A stretch of DNA of 64,000 nt from Gammaproteobacteria bacterium (GTDB taxonomy: Bacteria > Pseudomonadota > Gammaproteobacteria > Arenicellales > JAJDZL01): contig JAJEHQ010000025.1 in NCBI GenBank assembly GCA_022823625.1, positions 100,217 through 164,216 on the forward strand, read 5' to 3'. The position numbers and the translations under genes were made by a program. This document shows positions 54,302 to 63,879 of this stretch, one piece after another (within the stretch, counting starts at the first letter, position 1; each line of letters opens with the position of its first letter). The notes below the pieces were generated by a model. The model searched no databases. It saw only the letters and a program-made list of their open reading frames with translations, and had not been told where the DNA came from.

Positions 54302-55417
54302 TCAATCAGGGTTGGTTATCGACCCGAGTAAGACTTTGTGCGATGCACCCGTGACGGATGGAAGGTTGGCTGGAAAACCGTTTATTCGCTGCTTCGCCAA
54401 CCAAGCAAACGCACATGCTTCTACATCGTCGGGCGATACTCCATATTCCTGGGATGTTGAAACCTCAAGACCTGTTATCTGCTTTAAGCGACCAACTATT
54501 GCGAGGTTGTGTGCGCCTCCGCCACAGAGAACGATACGTCGTACATCGGGAATCCATTTTTTTATTCCAAGCCAAATCGAGTCTGCGGTGAATGCAGCAA
54601 TCGTACTCTGTATCACTACTGTATCCTGATCTCGATTAGTCGTTGCATCGAGATTTCTCTCTAACCAGTCAACGTTGAAATATCGCGTATCCAAACTCTT
54701 CGGCGGTGGTTCACTAAAGTACTTATCCTGCAAAAATGATGCAAGCAATGACTCATTGAGGATCGCTGAACTCGCCCAGCCTCCATTCTTATCGTAGGAA
54801 ACGCCTTTGCACATCTGGACCCATCGATTTGACAGTGTGTTGCCTGGACCCGTGTCAAATCCGATAACCGGTTCGCTTCTATCAGCCGGAAGGTAAGTAA
54901 CATTAGCGATGCCACCGATATTGACAACTGCAATCGCTTCTTTTTCCTTGCTAAAGGCATACTGATGAAACGCTGGCGCCAGTGGTGCACCTTGGCCGCC
55001 ATGGTTCATATCAGCGCTACGAAAGTCACTGACAACAGTCATACCAGTCATTTGTGCAAGTGTCTTTGGATCACCTGCCTGCCAGGTAAATGGGGGATCA
55101 GCGTCGGGTTGGTGCAAAATTGTCTGGCCATGGCACCCAATTGCCTGCACCGGAGGTCCTTGATGTTCAGCCGTTAATGTTAGTGAGGCCTGTGCATACA
55201 GTTCACCTAGTTCAACATCAATTTCTCGAATAAATGCCTGGTCTGCGTGAGGGTTATTGATTAGATCAAGCAGTTTCTCTCGAAATGTCTTCGGATATGG
55301 CAGAAATTCTGAGTTGATTACCCTGACACGTTGATCAGGGTCAAATGAAGCGAGGACAGCATCGACCCCATCCAGACTGGTGCCAGACATCAGTCCAGCA
55401 AATAGGGTGTCCATCAA
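54302..55417 (-). CDS. anmK: Anhydro-N-acetylmuramic acid kinase
   Basis: AnmK phosphorylates and opens 1,6-anhydro-MurNAc released by lytic transglycosylases, feeding wall recycling. The 371-residue product has the family start GLMSGTSLDGVDAVL, the ATP-site and catalytic region GCHGQTILHQPD near residue 90, SDFRSADMNHGGQGAPLAPAF near 125, GFDTGPGNTLSNRW near 175 and VLCGGGAHN near 295. It follows the M23 peptidase gene by 39 bases in the same direction, so two peptidoglycan genes form one operon. Confidence 0.93.
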   Translation of the reverse strand: MMDTLFAGLMSGTSLDGVDAVLASFDPDQRVRVINSEFLPYPKTFREKLLDLINNPHADQAFIREIDVELGELYAQASLTLTAEHQGPPVQAIGCHGQTILHQPDADPPFTWQAGDPKTLAQMTGMTVVSDFRSADMNHGGQGAPLAPAFHQYAFSKEKEAIAVVNIGGIANVTYLPADRSEPVIGFDTGPGNTLSNRWVQMCKGVSYDKNGGWASSAILNESLLASFLQDKYFSEPPPKSLDTRYFNVDWLERNLDATTNRDQDTVVIQSTIAAFTADSIWLGIKKWIPDVRRIVLCGGGAHNLAIVGRLKQITGLEVSTSQEYGVSPDDVEACAFAWLAKQRINGFPANLPSVTGASHKVLLGSITNPD

Positions 55418-55456
55418 AAGTTTGCTGAACCAGCAGCAAAAACACTCAACTGACTG

Positions 55457-58400
55457 TTACTGGCTGCTCGCAGTTTGGTGAGTTGAGGGACGGTACTCAA
55501 CCTGTGGTGCATCAATACTGGCCAGACGTTTGCTGAATTTGTTGACTACTGTTTGAAAAGCGATTTTGTATTGCTCTGGAATGGGCTGGCCTTTTGGCAT
55601 GTCATATTGCAACGGATCGCGATGTCTGCCATTTACATGAAATTCATAATGTAAATGCGGGCCCGTGGACAAACCGGTTGAGCCGACGTAACCAATCACC
55701 TGCCCTTGTTTAACGTAACTGCCAACCGAGGTGCCGTCAGCATAGCGCGACATGTGAGCATAAAGCGTACGATATTTGCTGCCGTGTTGAATAATGATCA
55801 TTTGGCCATAACCGCCGGACCATCCGCGTTTAATGACCTGTCCGGTTGCAGTCGATCGAATTGGAGTTCCAGTTCTAGCGCCATAATCAACACCAAGATG
55901 GGGTCGATTGGTTTTCAGCACTGGATGGTAGCGTCTTTTGCTGAATTTTGAAACGACTCTTGCAGACTTGATCGGTGACCGCAGGAAGTGTCCCTGCATG
56001 TTCAATCCCTCGTCGTCATAGTAGGCAACCTTGTCATCATCATCAACGTGCCGGAAGGCATGCAGTTCAGCTTCTTCCTGAATCAAAGATCCCGCTTTAA
56101 TGTTGACTTCCTTCAGCGGTTTACCCTTGATGTATTCACGATCATAAATTATGCAAAATTGATCACCCCGTTGCAGCTGCCGGCTGAAGTCAAACCGCGA
56201 TTCAAACAACGATACAAATTCGTCCAATACTTCTCTGGGAATATTGATCGCATATCCTGCACTATAGAGACTGCTCTCAACTTTTGCACAAGCGTAGTGT
56301 TCCTGAACTTCAGCCTTGATCTTTTTGAAACCTACGAAGAATCCTCCTTCCACTGGAAAAACAAGACGAACCTTTGCTGTTCCCTTCTCGGGAACCTCCA
56401 GAATTGCAAATTTTCCTTCCTCAGACTTTGCAATATTCATCACTTGTCCTGGTCTCAAACCGGTGGCCAACCACTCGTTACCGGGGTAGCCTGCAACAGC
56501 AATAGCTTCAACCGCAGAAAGACCAGTACGTCTGAATATCTTGCTCAATGCATCACCTTTTTTAACAGTGGTGGTGCTCCACTTTAAATTGGTACTCTTC
56601 AGTTTTGCGTATTGAGTCTCATAGTCAATCAAGTCTTCACGTTCTACGGACTCAATTTCCTGCTTCAACAACTTCACGATCGTACCAGCGCGTCGAGCCT
56701 CTCTGATGTTGATAACACTAAACTGACTTCCATCGTAAGTCGCCATCAGCGAAAGTTTATTTTTGCGACGAAGTTCAATGCCTAGCAGTTTGTTGTTACT
56801 CCAGACGAACTTCAAATGGTCGCGTGGATACAGCACAGAGATCGGTTTGCTGCCCGGTGCACTAATCAGCCTCTGGGCAATCTTGTATGACAGGTTATTG
56901 CGTTTGAATATGGCTGATAGTGTATCGCCAGGACGAACATTCGACTCAGTTAGAACCACAGGTGCATTGGCCAGAGACTCCAAGTCGGTAGACAGCAGAA
57001 TGACCGGCTCGGTTACTCCGGTTGGCACCAACTTTTCTTCACCCGATACGGGTTCGAGCACAGTAACTTCTGGCTGCGACTGTTGATTAGGCTGTTGATC
57101 GAGCTGAAGCGCCTGCTCGTAATCGGTAATCGGTCCGCCAAGACCCTCGTCGTTCGCCTCCGACTCAGCAGCTTCAGCCAATTCAGTGTCTCTGATCGGT
57201 TCAATGTGAATCTGCTGGACAACATCAGCTTCGGTAGACTGATCGGATTTTGTCGTGGCTGGCTGCAATTCTCTTGAACTTCGACCCGATTCTGATTCAA
57301 CTTTTATCGCCAACTCGGCGGGCAGGAACTGTTCGTCAAATTTTTGATCGCCGATCAATGATTCAGCAACTTGTTTAGCCTCCGTCTCAAGTAACGCCGG
57401 TTGTTCTGGTCCAGAAAATTCTCCCGCATAAGCCGTCAATTCGAAATCGCTGACTATCTCAGGCAGACTCTGGTATTCTGCTCCAAAATCTTTAAGTGCA
57501 GCTAATTCGGCTACAATCGATTTCAGCACCGGTACAGGTGGCTGGGATTGGTCAACTGACTCTTCACCGATGCGGGCAATCGATTCAGTGTCGCTGACCG
57601 GTTCAATGTGGCTTTGCTGGATTATCCCTACTGCAGCAACCTGTACCATTTGAGTTGTAACTGGCTGCAGTTCCCTGTAACTATGGTCCAACTCTATTTC
57701 GATGAATTCCGGCTCCTCGCGCTCTGCTACAAACTGTATCACCAACTCGGTGGGCGCGGCCAACTCGTCAAGACTTTGATCATCGGTCACTGATTCAGCA
57801 ACATGTTTCAACTCCGTCTCAAGAGACTCCGGTTCAAGCGTCGCCAATTCGGCTTGTTGAACCGGTGTTTCTTCAACATAGACTATCGATTCGATATCAC
57901 TGAATGACTCGGGAAGATTCTGGTTTTCTTCATCAAAATCTGTAACTGCAGTCAGTTCAGTCGCACGAGGCTCAAAATCCGGTAAAACTGTCTTGGGTTG
58001 TTCGTCTGACTCTTCGTCGATGCGGGCAATCAATTCAGTGTTGCTGACCGGTTCAATGTGGCTTTGCTGGATTACCCCTACTGCAGCAACCTGTACCAAT
58101 TCAGTTTTGGTTGACTGCACCGACCTGGAACCCTGGTCCGAATCTGCGTCAGTGTATTCCAGAAACCTGCGACTGCTTGCTGATTCACCGGCTTGTTGAG
58201 CATGCATGTCAGAATCGATAACAACGGCCAACTCGGGCTGAATCCGCTCAATCTGTTGTACGTGCTCTGCTTCAACCTGTACCACCAACTCAACTGGCAC
58301 GACCTGTTCGTCAAGAATTTGATCATTGGTCAATGTTTCAGCAACTTGGACCAATTCCGTCTCAAGTGATTGCGGTTCAAGCACAGCCAATCCGGATTGT

Positions 58401-59053
58401 TGAACCGGCGTTTCTTCAACATAGACTGTCAATTCGATATCACTTATTGACTTGGGAAGACTCCGGTTGTCTGCATCAAAATCTTCAATTGCAGCCAGTT
58501 CGGTCCCAAGCGGAATCATCGGTTCGGATTGTTGAGCAGGCCTTTCAGTGACTTCGATCACCTCTTCGGCATGGTTTTTTGATTCAAAAAAGATTTGAAA
58601 GCCTACCTCTGGCGCGAGTTCTTCACTTGATTCAATCGTTGCCAATTCCAACGCGGAAACAGATGCCTCTGGAAATTGTGCGGGCACGTTAGCAGACCCA
58701 TCTACTGGCTCCTGAACGCTGACTTGTTCGCCAGTACTTTCGATCTCTTTGACTGATTCACTAGTATCAGCTAATTCAGTTGCAGGTGTCGCTTGTTTGA
58801 TAATAGCCTGTGAAACTGGTTGAGAATTTCCAGTTAAAGAATTGAAGTTTTGATAGTCGACCTTCAGTTGAGGGGCCAGCGAAAAGGCTAGAATGGAGAA
58901 CGAGAGCGCTATAAAGACCGTGCAATAAATCAGCCCTTTGATCGGCGTGTAATTTTGACCGTCGAGTGGAACTGCACGCTGCCGATCATTTGCAGGTAAA
59001 CTCATTGAATAGCGACCTGCATGGTTTTCCTTGCTGTCAAAGTTGTTATTCAT
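55457..59053 (-). CDS. M23 peptidoglycan endopeptidase with a large repetitive N-terminal insert
   Basis: A 1198-residue protein, more than twice the roughly 450 residues of its MepM/YebA relatives at this locus. After a cytoplasmic tail there is one span (about 41-62). Residues about 100-690 are acidic and repetitive (see the repeat feature). Two LysM/OapA-like modules follow: NVRPGDTLSAIFKRNNLS near 705 and VKKGDALSKIFRRTGLS near 805. The M23 domain near 1050-1160 keeps the zinc ligands in HLGVDYG and HLHYEFH, plus the second-shell HMSRYA. It should cleave peptide cross-links in the periplasm. The catalytic part is intact, so the insert is an expansion, possibly a spacer or wall-binding arm. 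Confidence 0.9.
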   Translation of the reverse strand: MNNNFDSKENHAGRYSMSLPANDRQRAVPLDGQNYTPIKGLIYCTVFIALSFSILAFSLAPQLKVDYQNFNSLTGNSQPVSQAIIKQATPATELADTSESVKEIESTGEQVSVQEPVDGSANVPAQFPEASVSALELATIESSEELAPEVGFQIFFESKNHAEEVIEVTERPAQQSEPMIPLGTELAAIEDFDADNRSLPKSISDIELTVYVEETPVQQSGLAVLEPQSLETELVQVAETLTNDQILDEQVVPVELVVQVEAEHVQQIERIQPELAVVIDSDMHAQQAGESASSRRFLEYTDADSDQGSRSVQSTKTELVQVAAVGVIQQSHIEPVSNTELIARIDEESDEQPKTVLPDFEPRATELTAVTDFDEENQNLPESFSDIESIVYVEETPVQQAELATLEPESLETELKHVAESVTDDQSLDELAAPTELVIQFVAEREEPEFIEIELDHSYRELQPVTTQMVQVAAVGIIQQSHIEPVSDTESIARIGEESVDQSQPPVPVLKSIVAELAALKDFGAEYQSLPEIVSDFELTAYAGEFSGPEQPALLETEAKQVAESLIGDQKFDEQFLPAELAIKVESESGRSSRELQPATTKSDQSTEADVVQQIHIEPIRDTELAEAAESEANDEGLGGPITDYEQALQLDQQPNQQSQPEVTVLEPVSGEEKLVPTGVTEPVILLSTDLESLANAPVVLTESNVRPGDTLSAIFKRNNLSYKIAQRLISAPGSKPISVLYPRDHLKFVWSNNKLLGIELRRKNKLSLMATYDGSQFSVINIREARRAGTIVKLLKQEIESVEREDLIDYETQYAKLKSTNLKWSTTTVKKGDALSKIFRRTGLSAVEAIAVAGYPGNEWLATGLRPGQVMNIAKSEEGKFAILEVPEKGTAKVRLVFPVEGGFFVGFKKIKAEVQEHYACAKVESSLYSAGYAINIPREVLDEFVSLFESRFDFSRQLQRGDQFCIIYDREYIKGKPLKEVNIKAGSLIQEEAELHAFRHVDDDDKVAYYDDEGLNMQGHFLRSPIKSARVVSKFSKRRYHPVLKTNRPHLGVDYGARTGTPIRSTATGQVIKRGWSGGYGQMIIIQHGSKYRTLYAHMSRYADGTSVGSYVKQGQVIGYVGSTGLSTGPHLHYEFHVNGRHRDPLQYDMPKGQPIPEQYKIAFQTVVNKFSKRLASIDAPQVEYRPSTHQTASSQ
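57170..58560 (-). repeat. Imperfect tandem repeats within the M23 peptidase gene
   Basis: Long, recognisably homologous blocks recur at DNA level. One block occurs at about 58026-58107 and 57580-57655, with a weaker third copy near 57177-57245 (protein VQVAAVGVIQQSHIEPVS and relatives). A second occurs at about 58281-58444 and 57741-57904, with a degraded copy near 57330-57460 (SDIELTVYVEETPVQQ and relatives). The spacing is about 400-540 bases, giving units of roughly 130-180 residues rich in Glu, Gln, Pro and Val. Their near identity suggests recent duplication by recombination. Confidence 0.8.
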
Positions 59054-59650
59054 TGAAAATCAGCACGGGTAAAGTGTTGTTATAGTTCTGTCCCCAGAAG
59101 CTTGCAAAGTTGCGATTTAGCCAGTCAATTCAGCAAAGACTTTCCGCTCAATTATAGATTGTATACAACCAATTGATTTAAGGCAAAATTTGAGGTTACT
59201 TTTACCATACCATGTAGACAAACTTCAGCGATAAACTTTGTTAATCTGCTTGTCGAATTTGGTCATTTTCTTTCACATTATTTCAGAGGTTAGCATCCAC
59301 TCCAGGCAACTGTTCAAGTCCGATTACCTTCTTTAATTCAGTCGGTGCTTTATCAGTGAGGATCTCGGTTATCATTCCAGGATAACATCCGCATTGACGG
59401 GAGCATTCTTCGCATGAAACAGCGTACGCTTCATAAAATCCTCAAGAACTGACCACGACAAATCTCTACATTCCGGTAGAAAAGAGTCGAGCCAATTACA
59501 ACGCTCCGCTTCTTTCGCTCAATTCGAAAACGTATATCGCGTGCCATCAGGATTCCACGAACACAGTACAGTAATTCGCAATAAAATTTCATTTGCCACT
59601 CACCCTGAATTTATCTATTCACACTAAACCTTCAGACAAGGATTTACGCG
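59054..59650. other. Divergent intergenic region between the M23 peptidase and tyrS
   Basis: A 597-base stretch with only short frames. The region next to 59054 must hold the M23-anmK promoter and that next to 59650 the tyrS promoter. Small overlapping frames on the minus strand around 59380-59560 (38 and about 20 codons) have no recognisable product and no ribosome site of note. Confidence 0.4.
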
Positions 59651-60865
59651 TTGTCCTATTCAATTGAAGAACACATCAGTCTGATCAGCCGCGGGACCGA
59701 CGAAATTCTGCTTGAATCAGAACTCATCGAACGGCTCAAACTGGATAGACCGCTAAACATCAAAGCGGGTTTTGACCCTACAGCGCCTGATTTACATCTC
59801 GGACACGTCGTGCTGCTTGAAAAGATGCGTCAGTTTCAGCAACTCGGCCACGAAGTCACATTCCTGATTGGTGACTTTACCGGTAGAATTGGCGACCCTT
59901 CCGGTAAATCAGCAACTCGCCCACCAATGACTGAGGAAGAAATTAACGCCAATGCCTCAACCTATAAGGAGCAGGTATTTAAGGTACTTGACCCAGATAA
60001 AACTATCGTTCGATTCAACTCTGAATGGTTCGAAAATCAAGACGCCAGTATGATGATCCGACTTGCTGCGCAGCACACCGTCGCGAGAATGCTAGAAAGG
60101 GATGATTTCAGGACTCGTTTCAGTAACCAGCAGTCTATCGCCATACACGAATTTCTTTATCCTCTGGTTCAGGGATATGACTCTGTAGCACTCCGTTCGG
60201 ATGTCGAACTCGGGGGGACCGACCAGAAGTTCAATCTGCTGGTCGGCCGAGAGTTACAAAAGAACTATTCACAACTACCTCAGATTGTCATCACGGTACC
60301 CATCCTGGAAGGACTGGATGGTGTCAAAAAGATGTCAAAATCACTGAACAACTACATCGGCATCAACGAACCGCCTGGTGAGATTTTCGGCAAAATCATG
60401 TCAGTTTCAGACGACTTGATGTGGCGCTACTTTGAATTGATTAGTGCGCGCATGGTTTCCGAAATCAACGCTCTCAAGCAGCAGGTTTCCGACGGCCTTA
60501 ACCCGCGCGATGTTAAATTCCTGCTTGCCCAAGAGATTGTAGAACGCTTTCATTCTGAAACCGATGCGAAAAGGGCACACGAGGCGTTCATCGCGCAATT
60601 CCAGAAAGGCGGTGTTCCGGATGACGTTGATGAACAGATTCTGGACCTCGTCCAGGAGAATATTGCATTGGCCAACCTGCTTAAAGATGCAAATCTGGTC
60701 GACTCAACCTCTGATGCACATCGGCTCGTCAAACAAGGCGCTGTTCGAATCGATGGTGAGCGCGTCAATGACTCAAGGATGTCAATACCGGCTGGCGCAT
60801 CACATGTATTTCAGGTTGGCAAGCGCCGAATCGCAAAAATACTGCTTAGAAGAAATTCAACTTGA
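59651..60865 (+). CDS. tyrS: Tyrosyl-tRNA synthetase
   Basis: A class I synthetase of 404 residues that charges tRNA-Tyr. The HIGH motif appears as HLGH ([14 protein letters not shown] near residue 44), [14 protein letters not shown] near 77, the tyrosine-binding QGYDSVAL near 176 and the KMSKS loop [10 protein letters not shown] near 229. A C-terminal S4-type RNA-binding domain (about 340-404; [14 protein letters not shown]) is complete. It belongs to the longer-linker TyrRS type. The start is a TTG at 59651, with AAGGA nine bases before it; no upstream ATG is in frame. The place of tyrS opposite the M23-anmK pair is conserved among gammaproteobacteria. Confidence 0.95.
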   Translation: MSYSIEEHISLISRGTDEILLESELIERLKLDRPLNIKAGFDPTAPDLHLGHVVLLEKMRQFQQLGHEVTFLIGDFTGRIGDPSGKSATRPPMTEEEINANASTYKEQVFKVLDPDKTIVRFNSEWFENQDASMMIRLAAQHTVARMLERDDFRTRFSNQQSIAIHEFLYPLVQGYDSVALRSDVELGGTDQKFNLLVGRELQKNYSQLPQIVITVPILEGLDGVKKMSKSLNNYIGINEPPGEIFGKIMSVSDDLMWRYFELISARMVSEINALKQQVSDGLNPRDVKFLLAQEIVERFHSETDAKRAHEAFIAQFQKGGVPDDVDEQILDLVQENIALANLLKDANLVDSTSDAHRLVKQGAVRIDGERVNDSRMSIPAGASHVFQVGKRRIAKILLRRNST

Positions 60866-60908
60866 TTAGCAGGCGATCAATAACCTGCAAAGAAATAGTA
60901 AATTAAAG

Positions 60909-61646
60909 CTACTTATTCGCTTTTAATAGCGTTTTTGCCCAGTTTCGATACAATTTGCCGGCAGTTGCTGACAATTCCGTTTCATATTCTTCGGCTTTTT
61001 TCTTCAATTCCACCGCACCGTTATCACCGAAAGTCTTGCGAAGGGCTACCTCATATTCTGGCACCGCATTCCACTCGTCAATCGTATGCGGTCCAGTTTC
61101 AACATGGAACTGAATGCCCAGCGCAGCCTGCCCGACCGCGAAAGACTGAATCGGGCAAACCGGAGAAGACATTAGTACTGAAGCATCGTTTGGAATCGAT
61201 TTGACTTCAGCACCATGCCACTGTAGTGTTTTGAACTTACCAGGAAGGCTGTACATCAATGGATGGTCTGCGGCTTCTGGTGTCAGTTCGACATCAAGCA
61301 TTCCGACTTCGGGCGTGTCAGCAAGTCCCACCGAGCCACCTGCAGCTTCAGCAAGCAGCTGGTGTCCCAGACACACCCCCAAAAAGGGCATGTTTCGTAC
61401 ACGAACCGCTTCATGAATCGCCTCCTTCTCGCGGGCGAGCCATGGAAATTCATCTTCCTGCCATACATCCATCGGACCACCCATGGAAACCATCGCGTCA
61501 TAAGGTGCGAGATCCGGAATTGTTTCACCTTCATCCAATTCAATCGGATCCCACTGAATCCCGTCTTCTTCCATAAACTGGCGAAAAATACCAGGATGCT
61601 CGCAAGCAATATGCTGAAATACAATCACTCTCAATGAAGCGGACAT
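60909..61646 (-). CDS. Class I glutamine amidotransferase-like protein
   Basis: A 245-residue protein with the GATase1 fold of the GMP-synthase-like group. The nucleophile elbow GVCLGHQLLAEAAGG lies near residue 90, the oxyanion region MVSMGGPMDVW near 52 and the catalytic His/Glu pair in IQFHVETG near 177. It stands alone without a synthetase domain, so the ammonia acceptor or true substrate is unknown; family members include gamma-glutamyl hydrolases of polyamine breakdown and small-molecule amidotransferases. A strong AGGAGGC site precedes the ATG. It diverges from the thioesterase gene. Confidence 0.85.
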   Translation of the reverse strand: MSASLRVIVFQHIACEHPGIFRQFMEEDGIQWDPIELDEGETIPDLAPYDAMVSMGGPMDVWQEDEFPWLAREKEAIHEAVRVRNMPFLGVCLGHQLLAEAAGGSVGLADTPEVGMLDVELTPEAADHPLMYSLPGKFKTLQWHGAEVKSIPNDASVLMSSPVCPIQSFAVGQAALGIQFHVETGPHTIDEWNAVPEYEVALRKTFGDNGAVELKKKAEEYETELSATAGKLYRNWAKTLLKANK

Positions 61647-61827
61647 TTGTGCCTCCTGTATACCTTTATGGTGCAGTTGCCATTAATCTGATCAGTTTTT
61701 GAAGCAAGTCGAAAACCGAGAACTCAATTACACTGCGTATCTGCCTTCATGCCATTATCCTACACCAGTTGTAAGCGTATTCGGGTTATATTCTGGTAAA
61801 GTTGATTCAAATTCGAGAGACATCCGC

Positions 61828-62286
61828 GTGAAGACATTTAACTTTCATTCCGAACCTCTGCAAGACGGCTGGCTTGATGCTTATGGCCACTTGAACGAAG
61901 CTTATTATCTGGTTCCGTTCACGAATGCCAATTGGGCCTTGCAGGAACATTTTGAGATTGGCGTTCCTTACTTTGATGAGACAGGCTGTGCGTTGTACAC
62001 ACTGGAAACACACGTTCGCTACGTCAATGAAGTTAGAAAACCGGCTCATCTGGATGTCGAGACCATTATTCTCGGATTTGATCCAAAGAGAATCTGGTGT
62101 GCCCATATGATGGTTGTGAGCGGCAACACCTGTGCAACAGGTGAAATGATTATGCTTCACTACAATACACGCGAATCGCGCACCGCACCGATGCCGGATG
62201 CCACTCAAAACATGCTACAGGATGCGGTGGAAACAACTCATCCCGACTGGATTGGGCGACGCATCTCACTAACTGGAAAGCAGTAG
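61828..62286 (+). CDS. Hot-dog-fold acyl-CoA thioesterase (4HBT-like)
   Basis: A 152-residue protein from a GTG at 61828 with GAGAGA upstream (KTFNFHSEPLQDGWLDAYGH); the open frame back to 61699 adds unconserved residues. The hot-dog core starts with the substrate-site motif LDAYGHLNEAYY near residue 16, followed by LETHVRYVNEVRKP and EMIMLHYNTRES. This resembles thioesterases found with carnitine/betaine degradation genes, including betainyl-CoA hydrolysis. The gene lies 62 bases before an ABC binding-protein gene in the same direction, which would fit uptake and turnover of the same compound, but that is only inference. Confidence 0.8.
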   Translation: MKTFNFHSEPLQDGWLDAYGHLNEAYYLVPFTNANWALQEHFEIGVPYFDETGCALYTLETHVRYVNEVRKPAHLDVETIILGFDPKRIWCAHMMVVSGNTCATGEMIMLHYNTRESRTAPMPDATQNMLQDAVETTHPDWIGRRISLTGKQ

Positions 62287-62348
62287 TTCAATCTCTCATC
62301 CACAGCAGGCCAATGGCCTAATGCTTACAACCCTAGGAGGTGTAGTGC

Positions 62349-63575
62349 ATGAAAGTGAAAAAAGTGCTGGGTCTGTCTGTAGCCAGCATAGTATTACTTT
62401 TTGCAAATTCAGCAGTACAGGCTGAGTGTAAGGAGTTGGTGCTTGGATCAGCAATTTCACTTACCGGTAAATATGCAACCAATGGTGTACATACCAAGAA
62501 CGGTTATGACTTTGCGATTCAAAAGATCAAGGAAGCTGGTGGCGTCAAAATCGGTAACGAATGCCACAACTTCAGCGTCATCTACTACGATGATGAATCG
62601 AAGGGCGACCGCGGTGCAACACTCGCCGAGCGATTGATCAACCAGGACAAAATTCAGTATATGCTTGGACCATATTCTTCAGGTTTGACGAAAGCAATCG
62701 CCTCAGTCACTGAAAAAAATCAAATTCCAATGGTCGAAGCTGAAGGTGCCAGTCGTTCGTTGTTTAACCAAGGATACAGGTACCTGTTCGCAGTTCTTTC
62801 GACATCTGAACAGTATCTGGCTTCTGCGATTGAGCTTGCTGCTGAAAGAGCAGAAGAAAGCGGTATGGTTACCAGTGATGTCAAAGTTGCTGTTGCTGTA
62901 GAAAATGATCTATTTTCGCTGGATATCCGGGCTGGTGTGCTTGAGGATGCAAGCAAATATGGCATGCAGATCGTTGTTGATGAGGAGTTGCCGCGAAACT
63001 TCTCTGACATGAGCGCAATTCTGACCAAGGTAAAGTTGCTGAAACCAGACGTATTGGTAGTCAGTGGGTATTCAAAAGGGGCTGCCACTGCTGTCCGACA
63101 AATTGAAGAACAAAATGTGAAAGTCCCGATGATCGCCATTACGCATTGCGAATCAGCTGATGTAGTTGGAAATTTTGGTGAAGCTGCCAACGACATTCTG
63201 TGCTCGACACAGTGGGCAGAAACGCTCACCTACAGAGATGAAATCTTTGGAACCGCAGCAAACTACGATAGGGAATTCAAGGCAGCCTACCCGGAATACA
63301 CCGAAAAGACGGTCCCATACCAAACCGCTCAGGCTTCGGCAGCCGTTTATGTATTCAAAGATGCGTTTGAACGCGCCGGAACACTTGATAAAGAAGTTGT
63401 ACGCGATGCACTGGCTGAAACAGATCTCGCAACCTTCTACGGTCAGATCAAGTTTTCAGAAGCTGGGAACAACATAGCAAAGCCAATGGTGCTACGTCAA
63501 ATTCAAGATGGTCAATACAACGTGGTTGCGCCATCAGCGTTCGCTTCACACGCACTCAACTGGCCAAGGAACTAA
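62349..63575 (+). CDS. Branched-chain amino acid-type ABC transporter substrate-binding protein
   Basis: A 408-residue periplasmic receptor with a strong AGGAGGTG site before the ATG. The signal peptide (about 1-25) ends at VQA. The LivK-type fold follows: GSAISLTGKYATNGVHTKNGYDFA near residue 33, IYYDDESKGDRGATLAERLI near 78, ML GPYSSGLTKAIA near 105 and a cysteine pair at each end of the ligand region. It has no permease or ATPase genes within the window; the rest of the operon is not seen because the next sequence is a transposon remnant. The true ligand is unknown. A short AAGCC/GGCTT hairpin lies just after the stop. Confidence 0.87.
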   Translation: MKVKKVLGLSVASIVLLFANSAVQAECKELVLGSAISLTGKYATNGVHTKNGYDFAIQKIKEAGGVKIGNECHNFSVIYYDDESKGDRGATLAERLINQDKIQYMLGPYSSGLTKAIASVTEKNQIPMVEAEGASRSLFNQGYRYLFAVLSTSEQYLASAIELAAERAEESGMVTSDVKVAVAVENDLFSLDIRAGVLEDASKYGMQIVVDEELPRNFSDMSAILTKVKLLKPDVLVVSGYSKGAATAVRQIEEQNVKVPMIAITHCESADVVGNFGEAANDILCSTQWAETLTYRDEIFGTAANYDREFKAAYPEYTEKTVPYQTAQASAAVYVFKDAFERAGTLDKEVVRDALAETDLATFYGQIKFSEAGNNIAKPMVLRQIQDGQYNVVAPSAFASHALNWPRN

Positions 63576-63874
63576 GTTCAAAAAACTAAGCCACCGGCTT
63601 TACAAGGCAGACGGTCGTATGGTTCGGTCAATCAACAACCATTTCCCATGCATGCGTTATAGAGGACCTGCAATTTCCAACTATAAGCAAAATTTTTAGC
63701 CACTTTCTTTGCACCGAGTATGAAGTTGAATACGCATTACCGATTCTAGTTACCCAATATCGGGCTATCCCTCCCTGTCGTAATTTCATGTGTGTGGCAA
63801 AAGTTCAAGATGTCTGAAAGTTACGCCTGTTCTCTCTGTAATTCAATGGGACTTATAAGCATAACTTGACAAAG
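63576..63874. other. Spacer between the binding-protein gene and the TnpB remnant
   Basis: No gene is visible. It contains a weak AAGCC-ACC-GGCTT hairpin at 63588-63600 and, towards the right, sequence that would be the 3' flank of tnpB on the minus strand. In TnpB systems the guide (omega) RNA overlaps the gene end and extends into this flank, so part of it could be an RNA scaffold and the element end. Neither boundary can be set by eye. Confidence 0.35.
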
Positions 63875-63879
63875 TCAAG
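63865..63879 (-). repeat. Small hairpin overlapping the tnpB stop codon
   Basis: CTTGAC and GTCAAG pair around a three-base loop across the TGA stop of the TnpB frame. Subterminal hairpins are a feature of IS200/IS605 element ends and of omega RNA scaffolds, though this one could also be incidental. Confidence 0.4.

Noticed and set aside
59380..59570. Small minus-strand frames upstream of tyrS
   Set aside because: They are 38 codons or shorter, overlap one another, and have no ribosome site or recognisable family.
60866..60908. GCAGG/CCTGC stem after tyrS as terminator
   Set aside because: The stem is only five base pairs with a long loop and no T-run.
62349..63575. A full branched-chain amino acid ABC operon
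   Set aside because: Only the binding protein is present; no permease or ATPase genes can be seen before the window ends.
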